Below, in pieces: positions 16,980 to 26,944 of a DNA stretch of 64,000 nucleotides (position 1 is its first letter; every line of letters starts with the position of its first letter). Location: contig NZ_LIQH01000027.1 in NCBI RefSeq assembly GCF_001418085.1, positions 172,718-236,717 on the forward strand. Reading direction: 5' to 3'. The stretch is from Lacinutrix algicola (GTDB lineage Bacteria > Bacteroidota > Bacteroidia > Flavobacteriales > Flavobacteriaceae). Position numbers and translations under genes: made by a program. The notes beneath the pieces were generated by a model. It was given only the letters and a program-made list of their open reading frames with translations, was not told where the DNA came from and made no database searches.

Positions 16980-19274
16980 TTAGTGATTAACTTGAACCTT
17001 TTTACTAAATGTTCTAAAGTTAGATCTAAAAGTTATTATATATAACCCATTAGATAGCCCATTAACATTTACGCTTGTTTTACCAAAAGTAGAATTATCG
17101 AAAGAACCTTGAAGAACTTGTCTTCCATTTAAATCTACCATATTATATTTCACTACTTCTGCATCTAATAATAACAACTCAACACTTAAGTTATCTACAA
17201 CTGGATTAGGATATAATTTAATATCTAAGCTATTTTTTGTACCTGGTAGTGCTTCTGTTTTAACCACAGTATCTGTATCAAAGACTTCAACCACTGTTTC
17301 ATTAATAAGAGTTTCTCCTTTAATTGGCTTAACATCTGTTGATGTTTCTTCTATAGTTCTAGGTGGTGGTGCAATAATAGAAAATGGCATTCCAACTTCA
17401 TCAAACGATGCACAAACATCATTATTAGTTATTGTATTTGCTACATCTGCAATAGTAGTGTTACCTAAAGAAATAGAACTTAAATCTAAAGATGTTGGAT
17501 TATAAACTAATGAATGTATCTTATAACTACCTATAGAATTATATCCATTAGCAAAAAAGAAAAAGTTACTAGCCACTTTATATTCTTCTATTACAATATT
17601 ATTACTTGAATTGGTTCTAGATAAAAGAATTGCAGTATCATATCCTTGTGGTACAACCGCATCTCCATTTGAAGTTATGTTAACCGTTACAGGCGAACTT
17701 AAATTAAGAATCGAAATAATACTATTAGCTAATGTTATAGTACCAGTATTTACTTCACATAAAGTATTTGCATCTGAAATTGTAAATGTAAGCGTCTTCT
17801 CATCGCAAAGTGTACTATTACAATAATTACCGCTATACATTGATGCTTTAATCTCAAAAGTACCTAACCCTAAGTTCCAGGCACCATTTCCTGCTGGAAA
17901 TGTATATGGAATATAGTTTTCTATTATAGAATACTCTTCATTTGTCTCTAGATTTTCAACCTCAAGCTTAACACTTTCCGATACTCCGTTCACAATTGCA
18001 TCTATATAAAAATTAGATGGTAAGCTGTTAATATTGTATGTCTCTCCATCTTCAATGGTAAGCATATCTGCACCATTAGAGAATTGCAATTCTGCTATAT
18101 CTCCACAATTTTGCTCGTATATAGTAAAAGTATAACAAATGTGGTCGCATCGTGTTCCCGCGCAATTGTCGTACTTAAATATCTCTGAATAAAATTGAAA
18201 AGTTCCTGTTCCTAAGTTCCATGCTTGGTTTCCACTTGGGTAAGTATAAGGTAAAGAATTAGTTCCATTATTAAATACTTCTCCTGTATCTAAGTTTCTT
18301 ATTTTATAAGAAGCACTTTCTGTAATTCCAGATACTACTACATCTACATAAAAATTATATGGTAATGAAGCAACATCGTAGCTCCCTCCATTAGTAATAG
18401 CAACTGTATCTGTTCCATTAGAGAATGTTAAACCATCAATCTCTCCACAAGACGGTGAATTAGTTAATGTAAAACTAATTGTTTCTCTATCACAATACGA
18501 ACCAGCACAATTACCATATTTAAATATTTTAGCTTGAATTTCATATTCTGCAGCAGGCAAATTCCAAGCTCCATTTCCTCCCGGGAATGTATATGGCAAA
18601 TAGTTTTCACCTATTGTATATTGTTGCCCTGTATTTTTGTTTTTAACCTTAATACTTGCACTTTCTGAAAAACCATCAACAATAACATCTGTATAGAAAT
18701 TATTTGGTAATTGATCTAAAGAATATTCTCCATTGTCTTCTATTGTTACTGAAGAGTTTCCATTTGTGAATTCGAATCCAGAAATAGTTCCACATGAAGG
18801 ATTGTTTGTTATTGTAAATTTAGTTACTTCCTTATCACAATACCATCCATAACAATTATTATATTTATATACTTTAGCTACAACCTTAAATCTTCCTGTT
18901 CCATAACACCATGCTCCATTTCCTCCTGGAAACGTATAAGGCAACAAACTTTCGTTAATATTATAATATTGACCAGTATCTAAGTTTACTAATCTAAATT
19001 TTGCACTTCTTAAGTAACCATTAACTTTTAAGTTTACATAAAAGTTACTTGGTAATTGAGACAATATATACTCTCCACCATATTGAATTGGTGTAGATGA
19101 ATTTCCATTAGAAAACTCAAAACCAGAAATAGACCCACAATAAGTGTCTTCGCTAGATTCAAATGTTTCAATAGTTGTTGCGTAAGATTGTATTGAAAAA
19201 CACAATACAAATAGCATTAAAAAGTTCTGCAGCCTTTTAACCTGAGGGAGGTAAATAGGTAATTTTTTTTCCAT
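16980..19274 (-). CDS. T9SS type A sorted surface protein with four Cys-rich repeats
   Basis: A signal peptide (about residues 15-32) is followed by four tandem repeats of about 115 residues starting near residue 46. Each begins CG-x2-xGxxFSNG, contains QLPSNFYV-like and LPYTFPGGNGAW motifs, and ends with a CD-type pair before FTITN. The paired Cys suggest disulphides. A spacer with a Pro-rich PPPRT stretch follows. The last roughly 80 residues are a type A T9SS tail (KLYPNPVVDNLSVEL, NGLSNGLYIITFRS), which marks it for export through the gliding/secretion machinery and attachment or release at the cell surface. No enzyme motif was seen. It is probably an adhesin or structural surface protein. 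Confidence 0.85.
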   Translation of the reverse strand: MEKKLPIYLPQVKRLQNFLMLFVLCFSIQSYATTIETFESSEDTYCGSISGFEFSNGNSSTPIQYGGEYILSQLPSNFYVNLKVNGYLRSAKFRLVNLDTGQYYNINESLLPYTFPGGNGAWCYGTGRFKVVAKVYKYNNCYGWYCDKEVTKFTITNNPSCGTISGFEFTNGNSSVTIEDNGEYSLDQLPNNFYTDVIVDGFSESASIKVKNKNTGQQYTIGENYLPYTFPGGNGAWNLPAAEYEIQAKIFKYGNCAGSYCDRETISFTLTNSPSCGEIDGLTFSNGTDTVAITNGGSYDVASLPYNFYVDVVVSGITESASYKIRNLDTGEVFNNGTNSLPYTYPSGNQAWNLGTGTFQFYSEIFKYDNCAGTRCDHICYTFTIYEQNCGDIAELQFSNGADMLTIEDGETYNINSLPSNFYIDAIVNGVSESVKLEVENLETNEEYSIIENYIPYTFPAGNGAWNLGLGTFEIKASMYSGNYCNSTLCDEKTLTFTISDANTLCEVNTGTITLANSIISILNLSSPVTVNITSNGDAVVPQGYDTAILLSRTNSSNNIVIEEYKVASNFFFFANGYNSIGSYKIHSLVYNPTSLDLSSISLGNTTIADVANTITNNDVCASFDEVGMPFSIIAPPPRTIEETSTDVKPIKGETLINETVVEVFDTDTVVKTEALPGTKNSLDIKLYPNPVVDNLSVELLLLDAEVVKYNMVDLNGRQVLQGSFDNSTFGKTSVNVNGLSNGLYIITFRSNFRTFSKKVQVNH
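17770..19139. repeat. Four tandem coding repeats of about 345 bp
   Basis: These encode the four roughly 115-residue repeats of the T9SS protein. LPYTFPGGNGAW (LPYTYPSGNQAW in the third copy, LPYTFPAGNGAW in the fourth) and SNFYV/NNFYT/YNFYV mark each unit. Divergence between units is moderate, so the duplication is not recent. Confidence 0.8.
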
Positions 19275-19447
19275 GATTAATTAATTATAATTAGTAAAAT
19301 CGCGGGAAAATAAAAAAACAAAATTTAACTGTATAATATTTTAGTCATAATACAATTAATCCCTTTAAAGGGTGTAAAAGAGCATATTTAACTATTATTT
19401 AAGATGTTTTATGGGATTTCTAAAACGTTGCTTCTAAAAAAAATAAC

Positions 19448-20029
19448 TTAAACCAATCTCCTTATATTCGCATAAGAGTTTGTTAATGCTTGAGTAGATT
19501 CTTCTCTATTAAGCCACTGCACCTTTGTAATACCTTCTTCTTCTTGAGGAAATAATTCTCCATCAAAGTTGGTTGTCATTTTAAACCAATATGTGATTTT
19601 TATTTTCAACTTATCATTTCTTTTAAAAATATGATAGGTTGTCTCTAAGGGCTTATCTATTTTTAATCCAGAAACACCTGTCTCTTCTTCTACCTCACGG
19701 ATTGCAGTATCTTCAATAGTCTCTTTTTTTTCGGCTTTACCTTTTGGCAGATCCCATTTATTGTTTCGATAAATAAATAAGATTTCATTATTCTTATTAT
19801 ATACTTTACCTCCACCTGCAATAACATTGGGTAATTTTTTTAGAAACTTTTTTAGAATTGTGTCTTCATTATGATGAATAAATCTAATAGATTTTATTCT
19901 TTTCTTCTTTAACACCTTTAAAGCCTGCTCAATATCAACATCCTTTAAAAGAAAATTTTTAAAGTCTGTTTCCTTCTCAACTAAAGTTGTTAGAATGATT
20001 GGTTTATCGTTTACAAAAATGTAATGCAT
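19448..20029 (-). CDS. Nudix hydrolase domain protein
   Basis: The Nudix box GKAEKKETIEDTAIREVEEETGV fits GX5EX7REUXEEXGU and lies near residues 103-125. The first 70 residues have no metal-binding motif and resemble the N-terminal extension of other flavobacterial Nudix proteins. The protein has 193 residues and is cytoplasmic. The substrate is a nucleoside diphosphate derivative of unknown kind. It is divergent from pyrE, with about 130 AT-rich bases between. Confidence 0.88.
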   Translation of the reverse strand: MHYIFVNDKPIILTTLVEKETDFKNFLLKDVDIEQALKVLKKKRIKSIRFIHHNEDTILKKFLKKLPNVIAGGGKVYNKNNEILFIYRNNKWDLPKGKAEKKETIEDTAIREVEEETGVSGLKIDKPLETTYHIFKRNDKLKIKITYWFKMTTNFDGELFPQEEEGITKVQWLNREESTQALTNSYANIRRLV

Positions 20030-20148
20030 AATTTAAGATCTAGCTAATAGTTAACTTCTGTAAAAATATTATTTTTATTTTAGTTAAGCACCTCTTAAAA
20101 AAATATTTTTTAGCTTTATATCTAAGCCAATAAATTTAAATTATTGTT

Positions 20149-20156
20149 TATTTTTG
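20149..20156 (+). promoter_or_regulatory. -7 promoter box of pyrE
   Basis: TATTTTTG fits TAnnTTTG and ends five bases before the ATG at 20162. It lies after another in-frame ATG at 20144, which argues that translation starts at 20162. Confidence 0.55.
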
Positions 20157-20161
20157 CTCTT

Positions 20162-20806
20162 ATGATTTTCGACAAACACATTGCAAGGCAAGCCGCTAAG
20201 GTATTATTACAAATTAACGCTATAAAATTAAGTCCTAAAGAGCCATTTACATGGGCTTCTGGATGGAAATCTCCTATTTATTGCGACAACCGTATTATTT
20301 TATCATTCCCACCCGTAAGAAATTATGTTCGAGAGGAAATGGCAAAATTTATAGAACAGCACTATGGTAAACCAGATGCTATTGCTGGTGTTGCAACCGG
20401 AGCAATAGGTATTGGGATACTAGTCGCTGAATATTTGGGGCTACCTTTTATATATGTAAGACCTGAAGCAAAAGGACATGGTCGCCAAAACCAAATTGAA
20501 GGTTTTATTGAAAGCGGACAAAATGTTGTTGTTGTTGAAGATCTTATTAGTACAGGAAAAAGCAGTCTTAATGCGGTAAGAGCTTTAAAAGAAGCAAATG
20601 TAAATGTAAAAGGCATGGTTGCTATTTTTACTTATGGTTTTGATATTGCTAAAACCAACTTTGAAGCAGAAAACATAGACTTACAAACTTTAAGTAACTA
20701 TGATAATTTACTTATTGAAGCTGCCGAAACCAATTACATAAAAGAAGAACAATTAGAAACTTTGTCTGCTTGGAACAGTAATCCAAGCGAATGGAATGCT
20801 TCTTGA
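20162..20806 (+). CDS. pyrE: Orotate phosphoribosyltransferase
   Basis: Makes orotidine monophosphate from orotate and PRPP in pyrimidine synthesis. Typical features are KEPFTWASGWKSPIYCDNR, IAGVATGAIGIGILVAEYL, YVRPEAKGHGRQNQIEG and the PRPP-binding VVVVEDLISTGKSSLNAV. The ATG at 20162 is preferred over the one at 20144 because a promoter -7 box lies between them. The length, 214 residues, is normal. The SRPBCC gene follows in the same direction. Confidence 0.95.
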   Translation: MIFDKHIARQAAKVLLQINAIKLSPKEPFTWASGWKSPIYCDNRIILSFPPVRNYVREEMAKFIEQHYGKPDAIAGVATGAIGIGILVAEYLGLPFIYVRPEAKGHGRQNQIEGFIESGQNVVVVEDLISTGKSSLNAVRALKEANVNVKGMVAIFTYGFDIAKTNFEAENIDLQTLSNYDNLLIEAAETNYIKEEQLETLSAWNSNPSEWNAS

Positions 20807-20869
20807 TATCTAAATACAAAAAAAGGCTATTTCAGCTATTATAAAGAATTAATAATTACACTCCCTAAT

Positions 20870-21265
20870 ATGAATTTAGAATCACAAAAAGTAACAATAG
20901 AAAAATCTGCTGAAGAGACGTTCAATTTTTTAAGCGATGTTAAAAACTTTGAAACACTTATGCCAGATACTATAAGTAAGTTTGAACTTCTTGGTGAAGA
21001 TAAATTTCTATTCGCATTAAAAGGAATGCCAGAGATTGTACTTAAAAAGAAAGAAACGATACCTAATAACAAAATAGTACTTGGTGCTGCTGGTGGTAAA
21101 TTAGATTTTTCTTTAATAGCAACTATTACAGAAATTGACAGTAACAAAAGTGAAGTAAAACTTAACTTTGATGGCGAATTTAATGCTATGATGGCCATGA
21201 TGATTAAAAGACCAATAAGCAACTTTATAGATACATTGGCAACAAATATGGTAGCTGCTGTTTAA
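20870..21265 (+). CDS. SRPBCC-fold (START/polyketide-cyclase-like) protein
   Basis: A 131-residue protein starting MNLESQKVTIEKSAEETFNFLSDVKNFETLMPD, the usual opening of the SRPBCC/CoxG-like lipid-binding fold, followed by alternating strands and a C-terminal helix (IDTLATNMVAA). There is no signal peptide. It probably binds a small hydrophobic ligand in the cytoplasm; the ligand is unknown. It follows pyrE and may share its transcript. It is convergent with birA. Confidence 0.72.
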   Translation: MNLESQKVTIEKSAEETFNFLSDVKNFETLMPDTISKFELLGEDKFLFALKGMPEIVLKKKETIPNNKIVLGAAGGKLDFSLIATITEIDSNKSEVKLNFDGEFNAMMAMMIKRPISNFIDTLATNMVAAV

Positions 21266-21279
21266 GATAACAGTTTATA

Positions 21280-22011
21280 TTAATACAATAAAGTAATTTC
21301 ATTTAAAGTAAATTCTTTAATAATTTCGTCCTCTAATAAGACGACTAAATTACCATTAGAAGAAATACCTTTTATGAAACCTGAAAATAAATCGCCTTCA
21401 ATATTTTTAAATGTTGAAGGTTTGTTTTTTCTAAAGAGTTTAGATTCATAATCTGCCTTTAGTGACTCAAAAGATCCAAAGTCTAATCTCTTATAAGCAC
21501 TTTTAAACTCGATTAAAAATTTATAAAGTATTTCATCTAAATCAAAATGCTTACCGCAGCATTCTTTTAAAGAAGTAGCACTCGTTAAATTATTAAACTC
21601 AATTTGATTAACATTTAATCCAATACCAATAACAGAATACTCTAATCTATTTTGTTTTACAACATTCTCTATTAAAACACCTGCTATTTTCTTATTCGCT
21701 GACAAAATGTCGTTAGGCCATTTTACAAATAAATTAGGCACATTATACACTTTTAACGTATTATACAATGCAAGAGAAGTAACAATACTAAGATAAAACT
21801 GATTAGAAAAAGTTAAACCTCTAATACCTTTAAACATACTAAACGTAAGGTTTTCACCTGTTTTTGCTTCCCATAGTTTACCCATTTGTCCACGCCCATT
21901 GGTCTGTTGTTTTGCAACAACAACTGTATAATCTTCAAGTGTTTCTGTACTACTAATCCCTTTAAGAAAAGTATTTGTAGAATCGATGGCATCAAGTTTG
22001 ATTATACGCAT
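21280..22011 (-). CDS. birA: Biotin--[acetyl-CoA-carboxylase] ligase
   Basis: Attaches biotin to the carboxylase carrier protein. DSTNTFLKG, the biotin-binding TNGRGQMGKLWEAKTGENLTFS segment (GRGQxG motif near residue 40) and VKWPNDILSANKKIAGVLIE near 100 are present. At 243 residues it lacks the N-terminal DNA-binding domain, so it is an enzyme and not a repressor. It is divergent from rsfS. Confidence 0.92.
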   Translation of the reverse strand: MRIIKLDAIDSTNTFLKGISSTETLEDYTVVVAKQQTNGRGQMGKLWEAKTGENLTFSMFKGIRGLTFSNQFYLSIVTSLALYNTLKVYNVPNLFVKWPNDILSANKKIAGVLIENVVKQNRLEYSVIGIGLNVNQIEFNNLTSATSLKECCGKHFDLDEILYKFLIEFKSAYKRLDFGSFESLKADYESKLFRKNKPSTFKNIEGDLFSGFIKGISSNGNLVVLLEDEIIKEFTLNEITLLY

Positions 22012-22090
22012 ATAAATTGGTTATCTTCGTGATTAAATTTTTATAACAAATGTTTATAATAATTTTAAAGTATAAAGAACCAAAAAATAA

Positions 22091-22098
22091 TAACTTTG
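22091..22098 (+). promoter_or_regulatory. -7 promoter box of the rsfS-ftsH transcript
   Basis: TAACTTTG matches TAnnTTTG exactly, 19 bases before the rsfS ATG. Confidence 0.6.
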
Positions 22099-22117
22099 CA
22101 CAAATTAAATTTCATTA

Positions 22118-22489
22118 ATGACTAAAAAACAAGCAAATGTAGATACACTAATAGCAACAATTATTAGTGGCATTGAAGATGTAAAAGGAAAAGAAACAAT
22201 TATTCTAGACCTAAGAGAGATTGATAATACTGTTTGCGATTATTTTATAATTTGCGAAGGAACTTCTAATACTCAAGTTAACGCAATCGTTAGTTCAATA
22301 CAAAAAAAGGTAAGCAAAGAACTTAAAGATAAGCCTTGGCATATTGAAGGTGAAGATAATGCTGAATGGATTTTAATGGATTACGTAAATGTTGTAGTAC
22401 ATGTTTTCCAAAAACATATTCGCGAATATTATGATATTGAAAGTCTTTGGGGAGATGCCAAGACTACAGTTATCGAATCTAAATTTTAA
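22118..22489 (+). CDS. rsfS: Ribosomal silencing factor RsfS
   Basis: Binds ribosomal protein L14 and blocks subunit joining when nutrients are low. The 123-residue protein has the family patterns DLREIDNTVCDYFIICEGTS, KPWHIEGEDNAEWILMDYVNVVVHVF and YYDIESLWGDA. Its end is eight bases from ftsH, and the two are clearly one transcript under the upstream -7 box. Confidence 0.94.
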   Translation: MTKKQANVDTLIATIISGIEDVKGKETIILDLREIDNTVCDYFIICEGTSNTQVNAIVSSIQKKVSKELKDKPWHIEGEDNAEWILMDYVNVVVHVFQKHIREYYDIESLWGDAKTTVIESKF

Positions 22490-22497
22490 ACCCATAC

Positions 22498-24471
22498 ATG
22501 GCAGAAAATAAAAAACCACAAGCTCCTAAAAAACCTAAGTTTAATCCGTATTGGATCTCTGGAGCGCTTTTAATTGCATTAATTGCATTTCAAGTTTTTG
22601 GCACAAGCGATACTAATGATAATAAAAAAATAACACCAATAGAGTTTTTTCAAACTCTAAAAGCTGGTGAAATAGATCATTTTGATATTATTAAAAATAC
22701 AGGATATGTAAAAGTATACCTTACAGATGATGCTGCTAAATTAAAAAAGCACGCAAAAACTGTATCTACAGGTTTTAAACTTGGCTCTACAGAATTACCT
22801 AACTATGTTTTTCAATATGGTGATTTAAGTAATTTTGAAGATAAGTATACTCAAATTATAGACGAAAACAATCTTACTACAAAGTACGATAATGACAGAG
22901 AAGAAAATGTTCTAGCAGATTTATTATTTAGTCTGTTACCATTTATTCTATTAATTGGTGTTTGGATCTTTATTATGCGTCGTATGTCTGGTGGAGCTGG
23001 CGGAGGTGCTGGTGGACAGATTTTTAATATAGGAAAATCTAAAGCCAAGTTATTCGATGAGAATACTAAAGTTAAAACAACTTTTAAAGATGTTGCAGGT
23101 TTAGAAGGAGCTAAAGAAGAAGTACAAGAGATTGTAGATTTCCTTAAAAACCCAGAGAAGTATACTTCTTTAGGTGGTAAAATTCCAAAAGGAGCTTTAC
23201 TAGTAGGCCCTCCAGGAACAGGTAAAACCTTATTAGCAAAAGCTGTTGCAGGTGAAGCAAAAGTGCCATTTTTCTCATTATCTGGATCAGATTTTGTTGA
23301 AATGTTTGTTGGTGTTGGAGCCTCTCGTGTAAGAGACTTATTTAAACAAGCTAAAGAAAAATCTCCTGCTATTATTTTTATAGATGAAATTGATGCTATC
23401 GGTAGAGCAAGAGGGAAAAATGCGATGTCTGGAAGTAACGACGAACGTGAGAACACGCTAAATCAACTACTTACAGAAATGGATGGTTTTGGTACTAATA
23501 CAAATGTTATTGTATTAGCAGCAACCAACAGAGCAGATATTTTAGATAAAGCCTTAATGCGTGCTGGACGTTTTGATAGACAGATACATGTAGATTTACC
23601 TAACTTAACTGAAAGACGTGCTATTTTTGATGTACATTTAAGACCTTTAAAAAAGGTTGAAGGTTTAGATTTAGATTTCTTAGCAAAGCAAACTCCTGGT
23701 TTTTCTGGTGCAGATATTGCTAACCTATGTAATGAAGCCGCTTTAATTGCAGCAAGAAACAATAAAAAAGCAGTTGATAAACAAGACTTTTTAGATGCTG
23801 TAGACCGTATTATTGGTGGATTAGAAAAAAGAAGTCACCTTTTCTCTGTTGAAGAGAAGAAAACAATAGCATACCACGAAGCAGGACATGCAACTGTAAG
23901 TTGGTTCTTAGAGCATGCAGATCCATTAGTTAAAGTAACGATTGTTCCTCGTGGACGTTCTTTAGGTGCTGCATGGTATTTACCACAAGAAGCATACATT
24001 ACAAGAACAAGCAAGTTTTTAGACGAAATTTGTGTAACTATGGGTGGACGTGCTGCCGAAAAAATAATCTTTAACGAGATTTCTACAGGTGCACTTAGCG
24101 ATTTAGAAAATGTAACCAAAAAGGCAAAAGCTATGGTTATGATATATGGCTTAAATGAAAAGGTTGGAAACATAACATATTACGATCCTGCTGGAGAAAG
24201 CGGCTTTGTAAAACCTTATAGTGAAAGTACTGCTGAGCTTATTGACAATGAAATAAAAAACATTGTTGAAACACAATACGATCGTGCTTTAGAGTTATTA
24301 ACTTCTAAACGTGATGTGTTAGAAAAATTAGCGCAAAGACTTATGGAAAGAGAAGTTATCTTTAAAGATGATTTAGAAGAAATTTTAGGGAAACGTCCTT
24401 TTGATTCTGCTGCAGAAAAACCTTCTGAAAAACTCCTTACAGAGAATAAAGAAACGAAAGCAGACGAATAA
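22498..24471 (+). CDS. ftsH: ATP-dependent zinc metalloprotease FtsH
   Basis: A membrane-bound AAA+ protease for quality control of membrane and short-lived proteins. There are two transmembrane helices (about residues 18-37 and 140-160) around a periplasmic domain, then a Gly-rich linker. The AAA module has Walker [13 protein letters not shown] near 239, Walker [12 protein letters not shown] and the second region of homology [18 protein letters not shown]. The M41 protease follows with zinc motif HEAGH near 460. The 657-residue length is normal. A strong terminator follows, so the next genes are a separate unit. Confidence 0.97.
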   Translation: MAENKKPQAPKKPKFNPYWISGALLIALIAFQVFGTSDTNDNKKITPIEFFQTLKAGEIDHFDIIKNTGYVKVYLTDDAAKLKKHAKTVSTGFKLGSTELPNYVFQYGDLSNFEDKYTQIIDENNLTTKYDNDREENVLADLLFSLLPFILLIGVWIFIMRRMSGGAGGGAGGQIFNIGKSKAKLFDENTKVKTTFKDVAGLEGAKEEVQEIVDFLKNPEKYTSLGGKIPKGALLVGPPGTGKTLLAKAVAGEAKVPFFSLSGSDFVEMFVGVGASRVRDLFKQAKEKSPAIIFIDEIDAIGRARGKNAMSGSNDERENTLNQLLTEMDGFGTNTNVIVLAATNRADILDKALMRAGRFDRQIHVDLPNLTERRAIFDVHLRPLKKVEGLDLDFLAKQTPGFSGADIANLCNEAALIAARNNKKAVDKQDFLDAVDRIIGGLEKRSHLFSVEEKKTIAYHEAGHATVSWFLEHADPLVKVTIVPRGRSLGAAWYLPQEAYITRTSKFLDEICVTMGGRAAEKIIFNEISTGALSDLENVTKKAKAMVMIYGLNEKVGNITYYDPAGESGFVKPYSESTAELIDNEIKNIVETQYDRALELLTSKRDVLEKLAQRLMEREVIFKDDLEEILGKRPFDSAAEKPSEKLLTENKETKADE

Positions 24472-24500
24472 TAAGTACTACTTAATAATAAAATAGTCTT

Positions 24501-24541
24501 AAAATCTCAAATTAACCCTTATGTTAGTTTGAGATTTTTTA
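24501..24541 (+). terminator. Intrinsic terminator after ftsH
   Basis: AAAATCTCAAA pairs with TTTGAGATTTT, and the stem continues inward (TTAAC with GTTAG) to a CCTTAT loop, followed by a T run. It separates rsfS-ftsH from the lipid block. Confidence 0.85.
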
Positions 24542-24586
24542 TATTTGATAATTACGTTAATGGCTTAGGTTAATAGCAATAGATAA

Positions 24587-25192
24587 ATGAGCATTTTTAA
24601 AAACTTTTTCCGTTCTAAATCTAACAATAAGAAAGAGGAGATTAGTACTGATAATAGAGGTAAATACATGCCTCAAGTTAAACTACCAATAGACGAAAGT
24701 TTTACAATAAACTTTAAAGCTAATGGTGGTAAATTCTTGTATTGCGAGAATTTGAACGAAGTATTTGAAAATACGAACCTTATTTTTCAAGAAAATAATT
24801 GGGTAGATAAATCAGGCTATTTTTACGATAAAAATCTAAAAGAACGTTTTGAAAGTTTAAACCTAAAGATAGACTCGCTTAAAGATGCTACCTATTTTTT
24901 TACAACTTGCGAAAACTTAATTGCAGACGATGGTTCTATACTTATATCTTCTCATCAAATAGCAGAATCTAAACTAATAGAGTTTCCAAACAATTTTATA
25001 GTATTTGCTACTACAAGCCAGATTGTTACAAATATTGGCGAAGGATTACGCCAAATAAAAAACAAAAACGCGCAAAAAATACCAACAAATATTACTACTA
25101 TTAAACACTTTAAAGATCTTGATGAAAAAGACTTTTTAACCTATGGTAGTGCTTCAAAAAACCTATATTTGTTGCTTCTTGAAGATTTATAA
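24587..25192 (+). CDS. LUD-domain protein (lactate-utilisation LutC-like)
   Basis: A 201-residue soluble protein. The C-terminal half (about residues 95-200) resembles the LUD fold of LutC/YkgG: FTTCENLIADDGSILISSHQIAES, FVIFATTSQIVTNIGEGL-like sequence and a Lys-rich THIKHF-like segment. The motifs are degenerate and LutA/LutB partners are absent here, so lactate use is doubtful. It starts a tight gene series (gap of three bases to cdsA), which hints at a link to lipid synthesis, but this is only context. Confidence 0.65.
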   Translation: MSIFKNFFRSKSNNKKEEISTDNRGKYMPQVKLPIDESFTINFKANGGKFLYCENLNEVFENTNLIFQENNWVDKSGYFYDKNLKERFESLNLKIDSLKDATYFFTTCENLIADDGSILISSHQIAESKLIEFPNNFIVFATTSQIVTNIGEGLRQIKNKNAQKIPTNITTIKHFKDLDEKDFLTYGSASKNLYLLLLEDL

Positions 25193-25195
25193 TTA

Positions 25196-26017
25196 ATGAA
25201 AGAAACCATTACAAGAGCACTTTCAGGTATCCTATTTATTTCGTTGCTTGTAGCATCGTTATTAAATCAGCATGCGCTAATAATTTTATTTTTTATTTTT
25301 GGAATTATAGCTATTGCAGAGTTTAAAAAACTAATTGGATTAAAGAGCTTTGTGCCATACATTGTATTTACAATACTATATTTTATATTTGGTTATTGGC
25401 AGCTACTTATGAATTCTTCGGAAGGATTAGACGAAGCTACGCAGATATTACAAGTCATAACTATATTTGTTCAGTTACTACTAATTAAAGATTTATTTTC
25501 AGAAAAAGTAATACCATTATTTATAACAAAACGCTTTATACTAACTACATTTTATGTTTCCAGCGCATTTGTATTTTTAATATTAATTGCAAACTTTAAT
25601 CACACTTTTACTCCTAAGCTTTTATTAGGCTCATTTATTATTGTTTGGGTTAATGATTCTTTTGCTTACATAGTTGGTAAAAACTTTGGTAAACAGAAAC
25701 TGTTTCCAAGTATTTCGCCTAAAAAAACAGTGGAAGGCTTTCTTGGAGGCTTATTATTTTCATGCATTGCAAGTTATTTTATTGCTACTTATACCGAAAC
25801 TTTAAACTTTAATAACTGGTTAATTTTAGCTGTTATTATTAGTGTTATTGGTACTATAGGAGATTTAATCGAATCAAAATTTAAACGTCAAGCAAACGTA
25901 AAAGATAGTGGTGTAATTATGCCAGGTCATGGTGGTTTGTTAGACCGTTTTGATAGTATTATATTTGCCGCACCATTCATATATTTATTTTTAAGAATTC
26001 TACACTATGTTTCATAA
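25196..26017 (+). CDS. cdsA: Phosphatidate cytidylyltransferase
   Basis: Makes CDP-diacylglycerol from phosphatidic acid and CTP at the inner membrane. About seven or eight hydrophobic segments precede the C-terminal signature ISVIGTIGDLIESKFKR... DSGVIMPGHGGLLDRFDS (about residues 220-258), which holds the catalytic Asp residues. The 273-residue length is normal. Its last 11 bases overlap the psd gene, so translation of the two is probably coupled. Confidence 0.94.
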   Translation: MKETITRALSGILFISLLVASLLNQHALIILFFIFGIIAIAEFKKLIGLKSFVPYIVFTILYFIFGYWQLLMNSSEGLDEATQILQVITIFVQLLLIKDLFSEKVIPLFITKRFILTTFYVSSAFVFLILIANFNHTFTPKLLLGSFIIVWVNDSFAYIVGKNFGKQKLFPSISPKKTVEGFLGGLLFSCIASYFIATYTETLNFNNWLILAVIISVIGTIGDLIESKFKRQANVKDSGVIMPGHGGLLDRFDSIIFAAPFIYLFLRILHYVS

Positions 26018-26654
26018 AGAAGGCCATAAAATTATTGTCATTACTTTTATTATTGTCATTGCATCGTATTTGGCTGCAGATTTCATAAATATTGCATGGC
26101 TTAAATATTTAGTATTTGCAACACTTGCAGTATTTCTATATTTGATACTTCAGTTTTTTAGAAACCCGAAAAGGAACACTGTAAATAATAACAATCATGT
26201 ATTATCTCCTGTTGATGGTAAAGTTGTTGTAATTGAAGAAGTCTTTGAAAAAGAATATTTTAAAGAAAAGAGATTACAAGTTAGTGTTTTTATGTCTCCT
26301 TTAAATGTACATGTAACTCGCTACCCTATTAATGGTAAAGTATTGTTTAGCAAATATCATCCAGGAAAATACTTAGTCGCTTGGCACCCAAAAGCAAGTG
26401 AAGAAAACGAACGTACGACAGTAGTTGTAGAGAATGAAACCTACGGCAAAGTATTATACAGACAAATTGCAGGAGCACTTGCAAAACGTATTGTAAACTA
26501 CGCTAAAGTAGATGATACAGCTGTTCAAGGTAGTGATTCTGGTTTTATTAAATTTGGTTCTAGAGTAGATTTATATCTACCTTTAGACACTAAAATTAAA
26601 GTAAAACTAAACGAAAAAGTAAAAGGAGGAGAAAGTGTAATTGCCGAATTGTAA
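26007..26654 (+). CDS. psd: Phosphatidylserine decarboxylase family protein
   Basis: Converts phosphatidylserine to phosphatidylethanolamine. Two N-terminal membrane helices (about 6-24 and 29-48) precede the decarboxylase fold with VLSPVDGKVVVIEEV, SVFMSPLNVHVTRYPINGKV and the probable self-cleavage site FGSRVD (Gly-Ser near 188-189), where serine becomes the pyruvoyl group. The 215-residue length fits the short Bacteroidota form. It overlaps cdsA and is four bases from the acyl-CoA-binding gene, forming a phospholipid operon. Confidence 0.92.
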   Translation: MFHKEGHKIIVITFIIVIASYLAADFINIAWLKYLVFATLAVFLYLILQFFRNPKRNTVNNNNHVLSPVDGKVVVIEEVFEKEYFKEKRLQVSVFMSPLNVHVTRYPINGKVLFSKYHPGKYLVAWHPKASEENERTTVVVENETYGKVLYRQIAGALAKRIVNYAKVDDTAVQGSDSGFIKFGSRVDLYLPLDTKIKVKLNEKVKGGESVIAEL

Positions 26655-26658
26655 GAAA

Positions 26659-26925
26659 ATGACATCCGAAGAAATAGATATCGCATTTAATGAAGCTGTA
26701 GAACGTATTAACGCTCATACAGAACCTTTCCCTGCAGATTTCCTTCTACGTTTGTATGCATATTATAAAAAGGCTACTAACAACTACGAAAGACCAAGTA
26801 GTCGTACTCCTATTATTAATGCTTTTAAAACCAATGCGCTTTTTCAAATTCAGGGTATTACCAATGATGAAGCCAAACAAACCTATATAGAATTGGTTAA
26901 CAATTACTTTATCTACAGAAAGTAA
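26659..26925 (+). CDS. Acyl-CoA-binding protein
   Basis: An 88-residue helical protein. The pattern FNEAVERINAHTEPFPADFLLRLYAYYKKAT fits the start of the ACBP four-helix fold, but the usual binding motif KGKWDAW is replaced by a stretch ending in INAFKTNALFQIQGIT. Ligand binding is thus inferred. The ATG at 26659 follows psd by four bases; an in-frame ATG at 26641 would overlap psd. Position in the lipid operon fits a role in handling acyl chains. Confidence 0.75.
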   Translation: MTSEEIDIAFNEAVERINAHTEPFPADFLLRLYAYYKKATNNYERPSSRTPIINAFKTNALFQIQGITNDEAKQTYIELVNNYFIYRK

Positions 26926-26944
26926 GCCTAGACATAAGCACATT

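Noticed and set aside
20839..21222. Minus-strand open frame of 127 codons over the SRPBCC gene
   Set aside because: Antisense shadow; the plus-strand SRPBCC protein has a clear fold pattern and the pyrE neighbour context.
22851..24173. Three minus-strand open frames inside ftsH
   Set aside because: Shadow frames of a certain ftsH gene.
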